DNA of 64,000 nt from Sweltsa coloradensis. Lineage: Eukaryota; Arthropoda; Insecta; Plecoptera; Chloroperlidae. Positions 13,001 to 22,320 of this stretch are shown piece by piece (positions within the stretch are counted from its first letter, which is position 1; each line of letters begins with the position of its first letter). The translations under genes and the position numbers were made by a program. Under the pieces are notes generated by a model, which was given only the letters and a program-made list of their open reading frames with translations, did not search any database and was not told where the DNA came from. The DNA is taken from assembly GCA_024449915.1 (NCBI GenBank), contig JAMZAV010000151.1:1302001-1366000 (forward strand). The letters run 5' to 3'.

Positions 13001-16000
13001 GGTAAAATACCGCCGGAACTTGAAAGTGGCAACAAACTTCTAGGTTTTGCATCTGTGGCAGAAAAAGTCCCACAAGAGACATCCAAGGAGAGTTGTTTTT
13101 ATCGTCATGGAGGTCTTAGTCGTGGGTCCACTACACCCACTCGACGACGACCGGCGATGAGACGTTGACGAGCCCGCAGAAGCCGTGCCTGACGACGTGG
13201 AGGCAAGAAACGAGGTCCAAGAGCTGCAATGGGGCGCGGGAATACGTCGCTTCTTCTCGGAATAATGTGGGCAAGTGCAGAAACCTGGGGATTTGGTACC
13301 GCTTCTAGAGATGCGTAAAATCTGGCGGCTTGTGCAGCAATGCATTGGTCCATGGTTTGCAGACCGAGGTCAGCGTGAACCTCAGACATTCGTGTCCAGC
13401 GAGGGAGAGAAAGGGACACACGAAGAATCTTGTTTTGCACCACTTGTAGTCAGTTGCGGTGGGATGCTGCACATCCTCCCCACACAGGAGATGCGTATAA
13501 CGCCGCTGAACGGATTACAGACAAGTAGAGGCGGAGCTTGGCCGTTACCGAGAGCTGTGCATTCCGCAGAAAGGGGTACAGAGAGACGAGTTTACCGGTT
13601 GCCTTCTGAGTTGCTGATCGGATATGTGGGCCCCACGTAAGTTTACGGTCTAAAGTTATGCCCAGGCATCTATTGGTCGGTGCCCATGGTATGGCGACAC
13701 CATTGAGACGTAACCGAGGAAGAGGCCGTTTTCTAGACCATGAGAAGAGAGTACTTGAAGTCTTCTCCACATTGAGGGCCATGCGTGAATTTGCGTACTA
13801 GTCTGAAATAGTGTCAAGGTAGCGTTGTCCAACGCGAACAGCGATCCATGGGCGACGATTAGTTGACAGAGCCACGAAGTCATCAGCAAACATTGCCGAG
13901 GTAACACCTTCCGGCGGAGGTGGCATGACGGCTGTAAAGACATTAAATAGAGCAGGGCTCAGCACCGAACCCTGAGGTACTCCGGCAAGGATTGGGCGCT
14001 GTGAGGAGGAGACAGAATTTTTTGATACGTAGAAAGTACGCTCAGTGAGGAAGGATTGAATAAGCAGGACTAGATAATCAGGGAACTGAAAGTGTACAAG
14101 TTTGTGAATGAGTCCAACATGCCACACACGATCAAATGCCTTGGAGACGTCAAGGAATACCGCCGCTGACGCACAGCCGCTGTTCCAACCATCTGTTATC
14201 TTATCAGTTATCCTCGTTAGCTGTTGTATTGTGGAGTGCTTTGCTAGAAATCCAAAGGGCTCGTCCGGGAGAAGGTTCGAGTCGTCTATGTGACGTTGCA
14301 GACGGACTAGGATGACACGCTCCAGCATCTTGGATAACACAGGCAGGAGGCTGATAGGGCGATAGCTCGTAGGGTCCCGAGCAGACTTTCCCTGTTTCAG
14401 AAATGTGATGACCTTGGCATTTTTCCAAGAGCTTGGGAAATGTTGTAGTTCAAGAACAGCATTGAAAATAGCATGTATCGTGTTTGCTGCTCGCATTGAC
14501 AATTGGAGAACAACTTGTGCCGTGATGCCATCATCTCCTGGAGCTTTGTTGTGTGGAAGGTCCTTTGCAATCTGGAGCAGTTCCTCAAATGTGCATCCCG
14601 CTCCATCTGGTAGAGGGAGTGGAACGTGGTGAGTTTGTGACCACTGGAGTACTTGCTCCTCCACTTGTGGTGTAGAGGCTGTGGGTGGGTTCAAGGTAAA
14701 TGGGGCCTCCAGCGAGTCTGCCAGGACGTTTGCTTTTTCCACAGAGCTGCATGCCAAGATCTGTGGTCCCTGAATCGGTGGGTCCGCCTGTGGAATACGT
14801 TGTAGGGCACGAGCCATACGCCAGTAAGATTTACCGGAGACATCGAGACCCGCTACCGTAGCATCCCAGAGTTCAGATCGGAAGGCCGCAATGTCACGCT
14901 TGAGAGCTGTTGATGCTCTGTTGTAAGCGGTCTTGTCATAGGCAGAGTGAGTGCGTTGCCAGGTACGTCGTAGACGATTTTTGAAGGTAACTGAACGGCG
15001 AAGTCCTTCTGGCAAATCATACAGGGTAATGCGGCCACGAGAAGAGGACGGTGTCGAGGTAGTGATTGCCTCTTGGATCAGTTTAGTGATAGATTCTACC
15101 GCTGCATCCACGTCAACCGTAGAAGTTAAAGGTGGCGGATCTTCAGGGAGACCTGCGTCAAGATGAGCGCGGAAAGCATCCCAGTCAGCCTTGTGAAAAT
15201 CAGGTTGTTGACACGGAGGGGAAAGAAGGAGTCTGTCACCTAGATTGAGGACCACTGGATTGTGGTCTGAAGAGAGAGTCAGCGTGGTCACGCAAGGCGT
15301 TTCCTGCTGTGTTGGCTGTCAGGGAATTCCAAGACGGATGTTTAGAATTAAAGTCACCCATGAGGACGGTTGGTATGGGGGAGGCAAGTAGGATATCAAT
15401 GTCAGCCACATTAAGTCTTGTGGTTGGTCTCTTGTGCACTGAAATAAGTCGGAGGTGGCCACCTGGGGTATGAACCTGGACACCAACCGCCTCAAGTGAG
15501 ATCAAAGGCGGAATAGGTATTTGAAAATGATCGACCTGTGTACTAATAAGAATGGCCGTCCCTCTTGATTGTCGAATCCCAGGAGCGACCACCCGGTCCT
15601 CACGATAGACCTTGTGATTTGCCACTTTTCAAGATACTTGAGGAGCTAACCAGGTTTCCTGTAAAAATGCTAGATGAATATCATGCTGACGCATGTATAG
15701 GAGAAGTTCGGGTGTCTTGGATTTAATTCCTCCACCAGCATTCCAGGTAAGAATGTGCAATCCGGGGGGTCTAAGGACCATTGAAGCGTCCTTCCACTAG
15801 AGATGGCTCTGCTTTTGAAGAATGGTAGCAAATAAATAGTATGGGGCTATCTATATATGTAGTATAAATCTAAATAGGTCTAATACGTAGTAATACTGCC
15901 CTGTAAAAGATAATGCAACAGAAAAAACAAAAATTAAAAGCTACTATTTTCATGTGACATGCAGTATGACACTCACTCTATTCCCAGATCGACTTCTGGA

Positions 16001-19000
16001 ATTCCGCTCAGCATCTGATTGGACAGCATCTCCTCGGAGCGATGAGTAGAAGACGCTCTTAGATGGTCAGGTACTGCTTGGAGCGCAGCCTCCTCGGGGG
16101 AACAATACTTGATTACTTCTTCCGCTTCACCAGCCTTCTCATCATCTTTGGCAGAACCTTTCTTCTTAGACAACTGAACTTCAATGTATTTCATCCTGCA
16201 TTGCAAAATAATAATAGGCCTGTCAGTAATAAAAATATAGTTTAAAGTAAATTACGGTAAAATACCGTATTGATCTGAACATATTCCTACCTACCTTTTT
16301 TCAAGTCCCTTACCAGCATATATATAGGCCAATGCAGGTTTTAAAAAATAAGCCTATATTTCAACAAGAAAAGTTAGGGGGTCGGCTTATATTCAGGTTT
16401 GGCCTTTATTTCAATTTGGGACAATACAGTAATTGGACCTATAAAATAAATTAGGCTAGCATAGCATAGCATAGCACTTATAGGCTCAAACAAGCCTGCT
16501 GGTAAAATATTACTGGTTGTAGATGTAGGCCTACCAACACAACTATGGCAGGGATTACATGCACACGCACCTCCGGGCCAAGATCATACCGTTTTCGGGG
16601 CGTTCTATAGATAGACCTACAGGTCATAGGTGTCATATTGACTCAGTCCTCGATTACAACAGTGGGAACATATCTTCGCAAAAAGTTTACGGTCATGGGA
16701 TCAATACGACCCCGCTGCCTAGTGACTACACCCTTATCAATTGTAGTACCGGTAGTAGGCCTACACATAAATATGCTCTGTCACAGGCTACATATTTTGT
16801 CAACTTGGACTCGCCTGTTTTGGCCAGGGCTTTTCTGGTGTTGGTGGATCTATAAAAACAGAGCAAATCCTGCTAATGGTTCTAGGTCGTAGCATCTGCA
16901 CCTAGGCCAATTATTGCATCTAGATACCGTACTAGAAATATGGACCAGAAACAACATTCAATGTTGGAACAATCTACAGAACATGGCAAACACAAGCCTT
17001 AAATGCATTGTGTAGGTAGCCTACAATTAACTTTTAAATTTACTTCCAATTAATAGACTGAGCCTAGGTAACTTAGGCTTAGTAGGCCTACTACTGTTAA
17101 AAATAAGTTGATTTGGGGAGGTTCTCATCTCACCAATGACCCAATACTGAGCAAGGGCAACTAAATGAATATGATCGTTTTAATTGTCTAGGCCTACAAC
17201 CTACTCACATTTCTTCATCTTCATCTCTCTTATTAGTTTCAGCGGAGAATTGAGTTCCTATTCCAGTATCGTACGCATCGTCAACCCTCTTAATTTTCCC
17301 ACTTTTCAGTGATTTCATGTCTATCATTCCTCCACTTTTAATTTTGAAAGGATCACTTTGTGATGCTTCCTCTTCCACCGTCACTTTTTTCCCAAGAGCC
17401 AGACTCCCAATGCTTACTCCGTGTTGTCTCTGACGCAACTTCTGCAATGATTTCATTTCTTCTAACTTTGAGCTGAAACAATGAGCATATGACCATTATT
17501 ACACACACGTAAACACACATCAATCATTTATAACATCTAGCTTTCTTCGTTCTCTGGACCTAATGGGTCCCGATACACAGGCAAGTTTTCTCTGCAAATA
17601 CTTTTCAGAGAATTATTTTCTACACCATGCCACTTGAAGAAAGAAATCTTCTCGTCTCTAGTTAGTCCTAGAAGTTAATATGGTTTACCGGTAGTTATCG
17701 TCGCGGCCGCGGATCAGTGCGCCCACACTAGCCAGAATCAACGCCCACTAATTTGGCTAAATACCAAGCGGTCAGAAGCATGGAACTTGTTTGTTTGGGG
17801 GGGGGGGGGGGGGGGGGGGGTCTAAAATAAAATCATTATGCTTTTATTCTTCTAGTATGGCTAACAAAAAAAACCTTCAAAACCTTAAACGTTGCTATTT
17901 TAAACAAAAGTTCTTTTCGGTTGAACTGAAAGTCCTTTATAGACTCAATTCCACTCAAGTTTAAACAACTTTTTGACGTTCCTTGGCGGCCACTATGCAC
18001 ATGAACCACCTGGAAAAAATTAGAGGTCTAGGCTTATTGAAAAATAAAATGTAATTTTAAACGAATTGATGAATTATTAGGGCCTACACACAATGCGTTT
18101 TTAAATCAAAATGTTAAATTATTGTTTACAAGGTAAATTTGATGGGATCTGGGCAATCAATTAGATTGAAAGTAATAAATACCTAACAACGAAATGTCAA
18201 GTCATTATTCGTTTTCACAGTTGACAACCATGGTTTTATTTGATTAATTAATTGAGAGACACAAGTGTTTACAAAATAAAACAACAGACTCTAACAACAC
18301 ATAACAAACAGCCACCATCACCTTCACACGCCGACATGTTCGAACTCAAATCCCATTAAAATCCAGCCTAAACCAGTGCTATCAACACTACCATACTATG
18401 GATTCCAAAATTAAATTCGATGCACAATTGAATGGGGGGCAAACCCCCACCGGGGCTCTGCACCTGGACCCCAACTCAAATCCAACAACATAACCACAAA
18501 CACACACCTCATTCCGATGAATTGCTAACTCAGGAAAACCAGTTAATCCCCCAAAAATACAAAGGAGTTAGTTGCCAGCACTGCAATATGTTATTCCCCC
18601 ACCTCGCCGTTGCTCTGATCGACATGCAACATACTCTCACAACGTAAACATCAACATCATGTATTTCAACACAAACCTTACGAATTACCAAAAAACATAC
18701 TAGGAAGGCCTAGGGTACCCAAATCAACAAATGTCGACTTGAAAGAATCCACAAACCATGTAGGCCCTAATAGAAAACCAGATTGTTGTTTATCTGTTGG
18801 GGTTGATTTATTATTTATAAATTCACAGGCCTAGGCCTAGGGGAGAGCATAGGGTAGGGTCTAGGCTAGGCTATGGCCAAGCCTAGACCTAGGTTTGGTT
18901 ACATTTTAATACAAATAAAATTGTGTACATCTTAAGAAAACTACAATAATTTGAAGACAAATAATTTTAATATCCAATCCAAGACAACTCACAATGACAG

Positions 19001-22000
19001 TACCTATTACAAGCCTATGTCCTAGGATGTAACATCACACGCAATGACAGTATCCAAGTAAAATATTACCTCCACTCCAACGTTTCGAATGTTGTCTGTT
19101 TTTGAGAGTTCGTACACCTAGTTTGTCACCTCGCCACACGCAGCGCACGAAGTTGTTTGTTGTACTGCTAGCATTTTGAGTTTTTCTGTGTTGGATGTGC
19201 TGACTTGATCACGTGACCATGAGTTTTTCTGTGTTGGATGTGCTGACTTGATCACGTGACCATTTTGAAGATCGTTGATTCTGGGCCGACATCAACTCTA
19301 CTTAAAAAAGCAATGTTAAAGGTTTTGTAGTTTTTCTTTGTTTTGTTTTCTTGTATTTTGGAGTTTTTGCATTGAAAAACATGATGATTTTATTTTGCCC
19401 CTTCCCTGTTTTGCCTTTGGTTGGGGGGCAACCAAACAAGTTCCAGAAGCATTACAATGAGTGCATTCCGATAACTGCTGGCACTACTGGGAGCACAGTA
19501 AACACCAGTGCTAGCCTGCGCTGTCAGTAGGCCTAGAAAACGGAATGGTTCTCAGTAAAAGCATCCAGCACAAACACTGCAGCTGTCAGAAAAATAATCG
19601 TGCAGTCAATTTAAAACATGATATTAATTATTTAGGGTAAACTTGAAGAGAAATGAAAAGATTTCAAGTTTATTCTCGGTTATCGGTTTAATAAATAAAT
19701 TATTCTCTTGGCGGAATATTTAAAGCCGTCATCTAGCCTAGGCCTCAAGTCATCGACCCATTAATTGCAAGCTATGAATTAAAAAAGAAGTGTAAGCTAG
19801 CAAATAAATATTCTTAGCTCATTCCGAATTATTATTGTAATTTTTATTCCAGTGCAATATCAAATATCTCATTTTTTCTGAACAAGTAAAGCAATTTATT
19901 AACTTTGGAAGCAAACTGACATTTCAACGCTGCCATGACACTAGCTGGTTTACTGGCGATACTGAGCGAGAAACCTCCAGCCATAGACATCCTATATAAT
20001 TGGCTAGACCAGCAGTCGGTGGTCCACTTCCGGTACAATTAGAAGCCATCTTAAAATGACAGTTTACATGTTAATCAAATGGGAGCGATTTGTGGCCAAA
20101 TAGTTCTCAAGATTGCCGCCAGGTTGACAGGTAAGCATACTAGCCTTTAACACCAAATGATTACTAAATTCCCTTATGCAATCACTTCGTATTGTTTCTT
20201 TTGTTTAATACCATGCTGCACAAGCTAAAACCATATCAAACAATCCAGTAAAATACTTTATTGCATTAAAAAAGCATAAATTAAAACACCAAATCGCCAT
20301 CTTGAAATGGGCCGGTTGAGTCTTCAATTTGCTACGCTCGCGCCTGTGCGGAGGTATAGGAGACTGCTAATCTAGCCTACTATAGGGGTTTAATATCAAT
20401 GCCTCCAGCACTTCCAGTTACTGAAGGCGCTGGGCCAGCAATTTACGGGACGCTCAGCACACTGCTGACAGCAGTTAACGGAACGGTTACAGTAAAGCTG
20501 GCTACTGGTTCAGTACGTCCAGCAGGTAACGGAACGCACTCGTAGAAGGCCTACTAAACCGTGCATGTTTCAGAATGGAGACCGATAATTCTTAGGTTTT
20601 TACATTTTTAAACGAGCAGTTTATAGGCTTGCTATCTGCTATTTTTAAACGCTGAGGCTATTCGACCGTAGCTACGGGAAAATTACGTTTCTCAATTCGT
20701 CCGTAGCATGAACGAACATCGGCGGAAATCACCGAAGGTACTCGAACTGTGGATACGGAAAAATTAGGCCTGCTAATTTAAACGTAGGCACGGGAAGTAA
20801 ATTACGGTGATTCAATAATAACCACTCTGAAAATATACGAATTATGTTTATAATTAATAAAGATTGAACACAAACACTACCATTTCACTAGTGCCGGCGC
20901 GCCATGTTTATTATGACATTTACTTAGTAGGCCTACCAACCTTTTCAATAAATACTCTACTTACCAAACCTTTAACGTTGCTATTTTAAATCTTAACTCG
21001 TTTTTTAATAAAATACTCTACTTAACAAACCTTTAACGTTGCTATTTTAAATCTAAACTCGTTTTAACGGAAAGGATTTTGGGTGCGCTCTTTTCGATTG
21101 TATCCTAGAACTAGCGCGGCGCAGCACTTTTTAAACGCTTTTATCATCTAGAATTGTGTTTGCGACGGGGCCGAATGTAGTGAAATCATTTGCAGAAAAA
21201 ACATGGACCCAAATAGAATGGTAAAAAAAAAACGACCAAACGAACATTTGAACCGCCGACCTCTTGCATAGAATTCGGACGCGCTACCACTCTGCCACAA
21301 TGCACCGTGATATATGAAGCTATTGGCCTATAGTTACGTGGTATCCCGCGGACGATTCGGATATCTTCGATTATTTCCGCTGATCTTCGTTCATGCTACG
21401 GACGAATTGAGAATCGTAATTTTCCCGTAGCTACGGTTAAATAGCCACTTCCATTTTAAAAATGATGCTTGCTTGCTATCTGCTATTTTTTTTAAATGAT
21501 GAGTTGGTTGAAGGAATGTTTTCAAGCTACCAGTAATAAACGCATGTAAACATAGTAATTGTCTGAAGTGAGAGAAGCAGACTTTGTGTTATTTTTCTTG
21601 TGTGTCAGTGCAGCAAGGTCCTGCAAGGATGCACAGACCGACAAATTGAAATCATATGGGTGGATTTCTCTCCCGGCGATTTCTCTCTAGGCTACTTACT
21701 TGTATTCTATTAGATGCGAAAACACACAGATTGATGAAAACCTGATTGTTAGAAGTGGCGAGTTAGGCCATGCTAGGGCCTAGCTAGCCTAGCTAGGCTT
21801 AGATGACGGCATTGACCTAAATCAATACTAGGCCTAGGCCTAGGGCTAGCCTAGGCCTAGTAAACATTTGATTGGCCCTAGGCCTAGCTTAGAGCAAGGA
21901 GACTAGAACATTAAAAAGACCTAGGCCTACACAAAGGCCCAGGCCTACGAATTTAAACAGACCTATAAAAAAGGCAATGCCTGATCTTAGGGTTATGAAC

Positions 22001-22108
22001 GTACCATACATCTTCGTCCTCATCATTAGAACTATTGTCACTGGAAGATTCGCATCGTTTTCTGAGAGGTCTTGGTTTGCTTGTTTTGAATATTTCTTTT
22101 GAAGCCAT
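844..22108 (-). CDS. C9orf78: C9orf78/TLS1 (HCA59) homologue, whole gene, 5 coding exons
   Basis: Spliced minus-strand CDS: 22108-22005, 17472-17209, 16195-15977, 3492-3359 and 1025-844. The total is 903 nt, 300 residues plus TAA. Every junction has a GT donor and AG acceptor, and the phases agree. Conserved blocks of the C9orf78/TLS1 family occur in family order: a charged, Ser/Asp-rich N terminus; DPFKIKSGGMIDMKSLK; GTQFSAETNKRDED; MLSNQMLSGIPEVDLGI; QFVPTNMAVNFVQHN; and the terminal EKATDDYHYERFKK. Human C9orf78 is about 289 aa. Family members associate with the late spliceosome (BRR2/PRP8 in human; Tls1 in fission yeast), so the inferred site is nuclear. Oddity: the FYHEEL-type segment that normally follows VQHNR was not found. 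Identity is secure from several exact family motifs. Confidence 0.93.
1925..1996 (+). repeat. tRNA-derived sequence (SINE head or tRNA relic)
   Basis: A box A-like TGGCTCGTTGG and a perfect box B GGTTCAATTCC lie about 48 bases apart. Between them is a 5-bp anticodon stem TCTGC/GCAGA closing a 7-base loop with CCA. The T stem pairs poorly and no acceptor stem forms, so it is a tRNA-derived repeat rather than a working tRNA gene. Confidence 0.5.
2179..2345. repeat. Dispersed repeat, copy 1
   Basis: This copy is similar over about 165 bp to 3829-4000. Shared blocks include CACTGATTGCTATATTTCC, CACTGAAAATCAGTT and ACTGAGTGGGTAGACTCTAA, and both end in an (ATTT)-rich tail. The tail suggests the 3' end of a retroposon, but no coding part is seen. 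Confidence 0.6.
3359..3492 (-). CDS. C9orf78: C9orf78 coding exon 4
   Basis: The acceptor is TTTTTAG and the donor is GTAAGC. It encodes AKIRNIEATEEAKLKLLWER and QFVPTNMAVNFVQHNR, matching the human AKIKNI and SFVPTNMAVNYVQHNR blocks. It ends with a lone T, so the next residue is probably Phe, as in family members that continue with FYHEEL. It follows a 12.5-kb intron full of transposons. Confidence 0.93.
3829..4000. repeat. Dispersed repeat, copy 2
   Basis: Partner of 2179-2345 in the same orientation, with an ATTTATTTATTTT end. The two copies flank exon 4 of C9orf78. Confidence 0.6.
4281..5335 (+). pseudogene. Relic of a transposon-type ORF interrupted by a MITE
   Basis: Reading from 4281, MSSTSREWVQKCRERLNAN continues to ENHL and then stops making sense where a TTAA-flanked element is inserted. 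Past 4958 the same frame resumes (KKEKGREKVS, then AGQLEKKRMQE). A further segment at 5139-5335 reads QSPSKKLAIAAKLVMDLN. The REW-RCRERL and SP-KK-LA motifs resemble a poorly characterised protein family common in invertebrate mobile elements; that assignment is from memory of the motif. Stops and frameshifts show it is dead. Confidence 0.45.
4362..4961. mobile_element. piggyBac-like MITE with TTAA at both ends
   Basis: TTAA at 4362-4365 and 4958-4961 brackets inverted termini CCCGAGAGTAGTCGCG and CGCGACTACTCTCGGG. There is one extra A inside the left end. The AGTAGTCGCG motif recurs inside both ends as subterminal repeats. Deleting the element and one TTAA restores the reading frame of the surrounding ORF relic, which fixes the boundaries independently. 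It has no coding capacity. TTAA preference and CCC termini are typical of piggyBac. Confidence 0.7.
5340..6477. other. Intronic sequence with no recognised feature
   Basis: AT-rich intron DNA of C9orf78. A local imperfect palindrome lies around CCCGGGCATG (5740-5810). I see no gene, tRNA or convincing transposon end. Confidence 0.5.
6486..7327 (-). mobile_element. hAT element, internally deleted, with BED finger remnant
   Basis: The TIRs CAGGGGTGCCCAAC and GTTGGGCACCCCTG are flanked by a perfect 8-bp target duplication TGCTAGAG (6478-6485 and 7328-7335), the hAT signature. On the minus strand about 7025-6880 reads KIVCLICRDVIAMFK, then NLNWHYDSKH, a BED-type C2H2 zinc finger. About 6760-6660 reads ASGRRPFSDGKLVKK, the following segment of ZBED/GTF2IRD2-like hAT transposases. 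The RNase H-like core is missing and stops are present, so it is non-autonomous. Confidence 0.88.
7336..8551. other. Intronic sequence with no recognised feature
   Basis: AT-rich intron of C9orf78 between two hAT insertions. No reading frame resembling a protein family and no terminal repeats were found. Confidence 0.5.
8552..8623 (+). repeat. 36-bp tandem duplication across a hAT boundary
   Basis: Two copies with a 36-bp period, starting GGCAAAAGGAATT at 8552 and 8588. Each contains the GTTAAAAG target sequence and the first 8 bases (CAGGGCAT) of the hAT terminus that follows. Confidence 0.8.
8615..10095. mobile_element. hAT-type non-autonomous element (outer)
   Basis: The termini CAGGGCATCGAACCG and CGGTTCGATCCCCTG are flanked by a perfect 8-bp duplication GTTAAAAG (8607-8614 and 10096-10103). 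Both ends carry many subterminal AACCGAA/TTCGGTT repeats (8620-8760 and 9975-10090), typical of transposase-binding arrays. No transposase is visible. A second hAT is nested inside at 8865-9540. Confidence 0.87.
8865..9540. mobile_element. hAT-type MITE nested in the outer hAT
   Basis: The TIRs CAGGGGCGCCGGATT and CGGCGCCCCTG are flanked by a perfect 8-bp duplication CTTCTTTT (8857-8864 and 9541-9548). GAGGGGTGCT motifs recur in the subterminal regions. It is younger than the outer element, whose body it interrupts. No coding capacity is seen. Confidence 0.87.
10187..10262 (+). repeat. tRNA-like sequence next to a hAT insertion
   Basis: A box A-like TGGCCAAACGGTTAG is followed by a weakened box B GGTCGAATATATTCC. 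The hAT at 10266 begins immediately after, its target duplication overlapping the end of the tRNA-like part. It is a relic of a tRNA-derived SINE. Confidence 0.4.
10266..10772. mobile_element. AT-rich hAT-type MITE
   Basis: The TIRs CAGTGTTGTGACT and AGTCACAACACTG-type ends are flanked by ATTCCGAT and ATTCCAAT (8-bp target duplication, one mismatch). The body is full of repeats of the palindrome TTATCTAGATAA, about ten full or partial copies near both ends, probably transposase sites. No coding capacity. Confidence 0.82.
10790..11465. mobile_element. Candidate outer TIR element
   Basis: ATTGGGCTTTGCAC at about 10795 is inverted as GTGCAAAGCCCAAT at about 11450. A second inverted match, GCGCCACCATAGTAC against GTACTATGATGGCGC, lies just inside. 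No target duplication is clear. The PIF-like MITE at 10932-11401 would be nested in it. Confidence 0.4.
10932..11401. mobile_element. PIF/Harbinger-like MITE
   Basis: The ends GGGCGCATTCCGATA and TATCGGAATGCGCCC-like are perfectly inverted over 14 bases, with TA at both flanks (CTA left, TAG right). Subterminal motifs built on GCTCCA/TGGAGC and GCGCTAC occur in both halves. No coding capacity. Superfamily inferred from terminus and short target. Confidence 0.65.
11471..12083 (-). mobile_element. Helentron-like non-autonomous element, family A
   Basis: On the minus strand it starts with TGGATGAGCGTAGCG, followed by the TTCACTACACTGGAG block, a T-rich tract, a TTAACACGATTCCGGC block and about 150-bp internal repeats. 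It ends with the inverted match TTACGCTCATCC, an AACGC...GCGTT hairpin and CCTAG before T. Asymmetric inverted ends, a simple-sequence tract and a 3' hairpin with CTAG are hallmarks of Helentron-associated elements. Confidence 0.6.
12100..12673. mobile_element. hAT-type MITE
   Basis: The TIRs TAGGGCTGCCCAACAATA and TATTGTTGGGCAGCCCTA are perfectly inverted over about 17 bases. They are flanked by the perfect 8-bp duplication GAAAATTG (12092-12099 and 12674-12681). Subterminal ATCGATATCG repeats lie at the left end, and a G-rich run is at 12568-12590. No transposase. Confidence 0.88.
12830..15781 (-). pseudogene. Jockey-type LINE, degenerate ORF2 (endonuclease + RT)
   Basis: The minus-strand frame from the ATG at 15781 gives LHILTWNAGG and FLQETWL (endonuclease N and E motifs). 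A stop follows, then MGDFNSKHPSWNS (D/N motif) and SDHNPVV. The region between the last two is shortened and the frame changes near 15290. RT motifs follow: YRPISLLPVLSKMLER, FLDVSKAFDRVWH (A), GVPQGSVLSPALF (B) and MFADDFVALS (C). After 13798 the frame breaks; LGITLDRKLTWGPH (13782-13450) and the C-terminal part (13443-13105) lie in other frames. It is inactive and lies in intron 3 of C9orf78, antisense to the window strand and sense to the gene. 12830-13105 is 3' UTR. Confidence 0.9.
15977..16195 (-). CDS. C9orf78: C9orf78 coding exon 3
   Basis: The acceptor is AATGCAG and the donor is GTGAGT. It encodes MKYIEVQLSKKKG, a diverged acidic linker about seven residues longer than in human, and the near-invariant EEMLSNQMLSGIPEVDLGI. 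The codon split with exon 4 is GA/T (Asp), as in human GIDAKI. A degenerate LINE lies only about 195 bp downstream in the intron. Confidence 0.95.
17209..17472 (-). CDS. C9orf78: C9orf78 coding exon 2
   Basis: The acceptor is TTTCAG before 17472 and the donor is GTGAGT after 17209. The exon encodes SKLEEMKSLQKLRQRQHGVS and then the DPFKIKSGGMIDMKSLK and GTQFSAETNKRDEDEE blocks. These are diagnostic for the family (human DPFQMKTGGMVDMKKLK and GTSFSAETNRRDED). It ends with the first two bases of Met, completed by exon 3. Confidence 0.93.
17799..17820. repeat. Poly-G tract
   Basis: An uninterrupted G run of about 22 bases within intron 1 of C9orf78; the length is likely unstable. Confidence 0.9.
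19175..19263 (+). repeat. 44-bp tandem duplication with TCACGTGA E-boxes
   Basis: Two near-identical 43-44 bp copies, each ending TTGATCACGTGACCA. The palindrome TCACGTGA lies at 19209-19216 and 19252-19259. This is a bHLH-Zip (USF/MITF/TFE type) consensus. It is in intron 1 of C9orf78, about 3 kb from the ATG. A regulatory role is inference only. Confidence 0.55.
19459..20541. mobile_element. TIR element, about 1.1 kb, superfamily unclear
   Basis: GAGTGCATTCCGATAACTGC at the left is inverted at the right as CTGGACGTACT-like DNA followed by CCAGCAGGTAACGGAACGCAC. The match is about 20 of 23 positions. CAGTA/TACTG and CCAGC motifs are dense near both ends. No target duplication could be fixed and no transposase was seen. 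Confidence 0.6.
20946..21066 (+). repeat. 61-bp tandem duplication
   Basis: Two copies of a unit with ACTCTACTTA, CTTTAACGTTGCTATTTTAA and AACTCGTTTT, period 61. A diverged piece of the same unit is near 17870-17910. Confidence 0.8.
21235..21303 (-). repeat. tRNA-derived sequence
   Basis: On the minus strand box A TGGCAGAGTGGTAGCGC and box B GGTTCAAATGT are correctly ordered and spaced. The arms do not fold into a full cloverleaf. Probably a SINE head inside the long-TIR element. Confidence 0.5.
22005..22108 (-). CDS. C9orf78: C9orf78 coding exon 1
   Basis: The ATG is at 22108-22106. It encodes MASKEIFKTSKPRPLRKRCE followed by an acidic Ser/Asn/Asp/Glu stretch, like the acidic start of the family. 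The donor is GTACGT after a TG half-codon. It was chosen over the nearer GTATGG because only it keeps frame with exon 2 and gives EDVCSKLEE, which aligns with EEVRLKLEE in human. Basic then acidic composition fits a nuclear protein. Transcription presumably starts in 22109-22300. Confidence 0.85.
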
Positions 22109-22320
22109 TATCAGTCAAGATTTGATAGTCTTTTTTTAGAATATTCGACGAGATTCAGTAATCACATCCCAATTTGACAACTTCTACTTGCTTTTCTTGT
22201 TGTTAAATTGTCACTGCCATCTTTGGTCACTGCCTTGTTTACGTTGACTTCTTCGGTGCTGCCGTCTGCGATAACAACAAGAACTAGCGTCTCGACGCGG
22301 GTATTATTTGAAACCATAAA
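22109..22320 (-). promoter_or_regulatory. Presumed C9orf78 5' UTR and promoter region
   Basis: Sequence immediately upstream of the initiator ATG and locally less AT-rich with several CpGs (GTCTCGACGCGGG at about 22290). No TATA box was recognised. Assigned by position only. Confidence 0.3.

Larger units (their letters stand above)
20656..21446. mobile_element. Long-TIR element with a tRNA-like insert
   Basis: The inverted termini run for about 85 bases (20656-20745 against 21360-21446). They begin GGCTATT and share CCGTAGCTACGGGAAAATTA and TCAATTCGTCCGTAGCATGA. No target duplication is obvious. The interior includes a 61-bp tandem pair and a tRNA-like sequence. No transposase. Confidence 0.72.
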
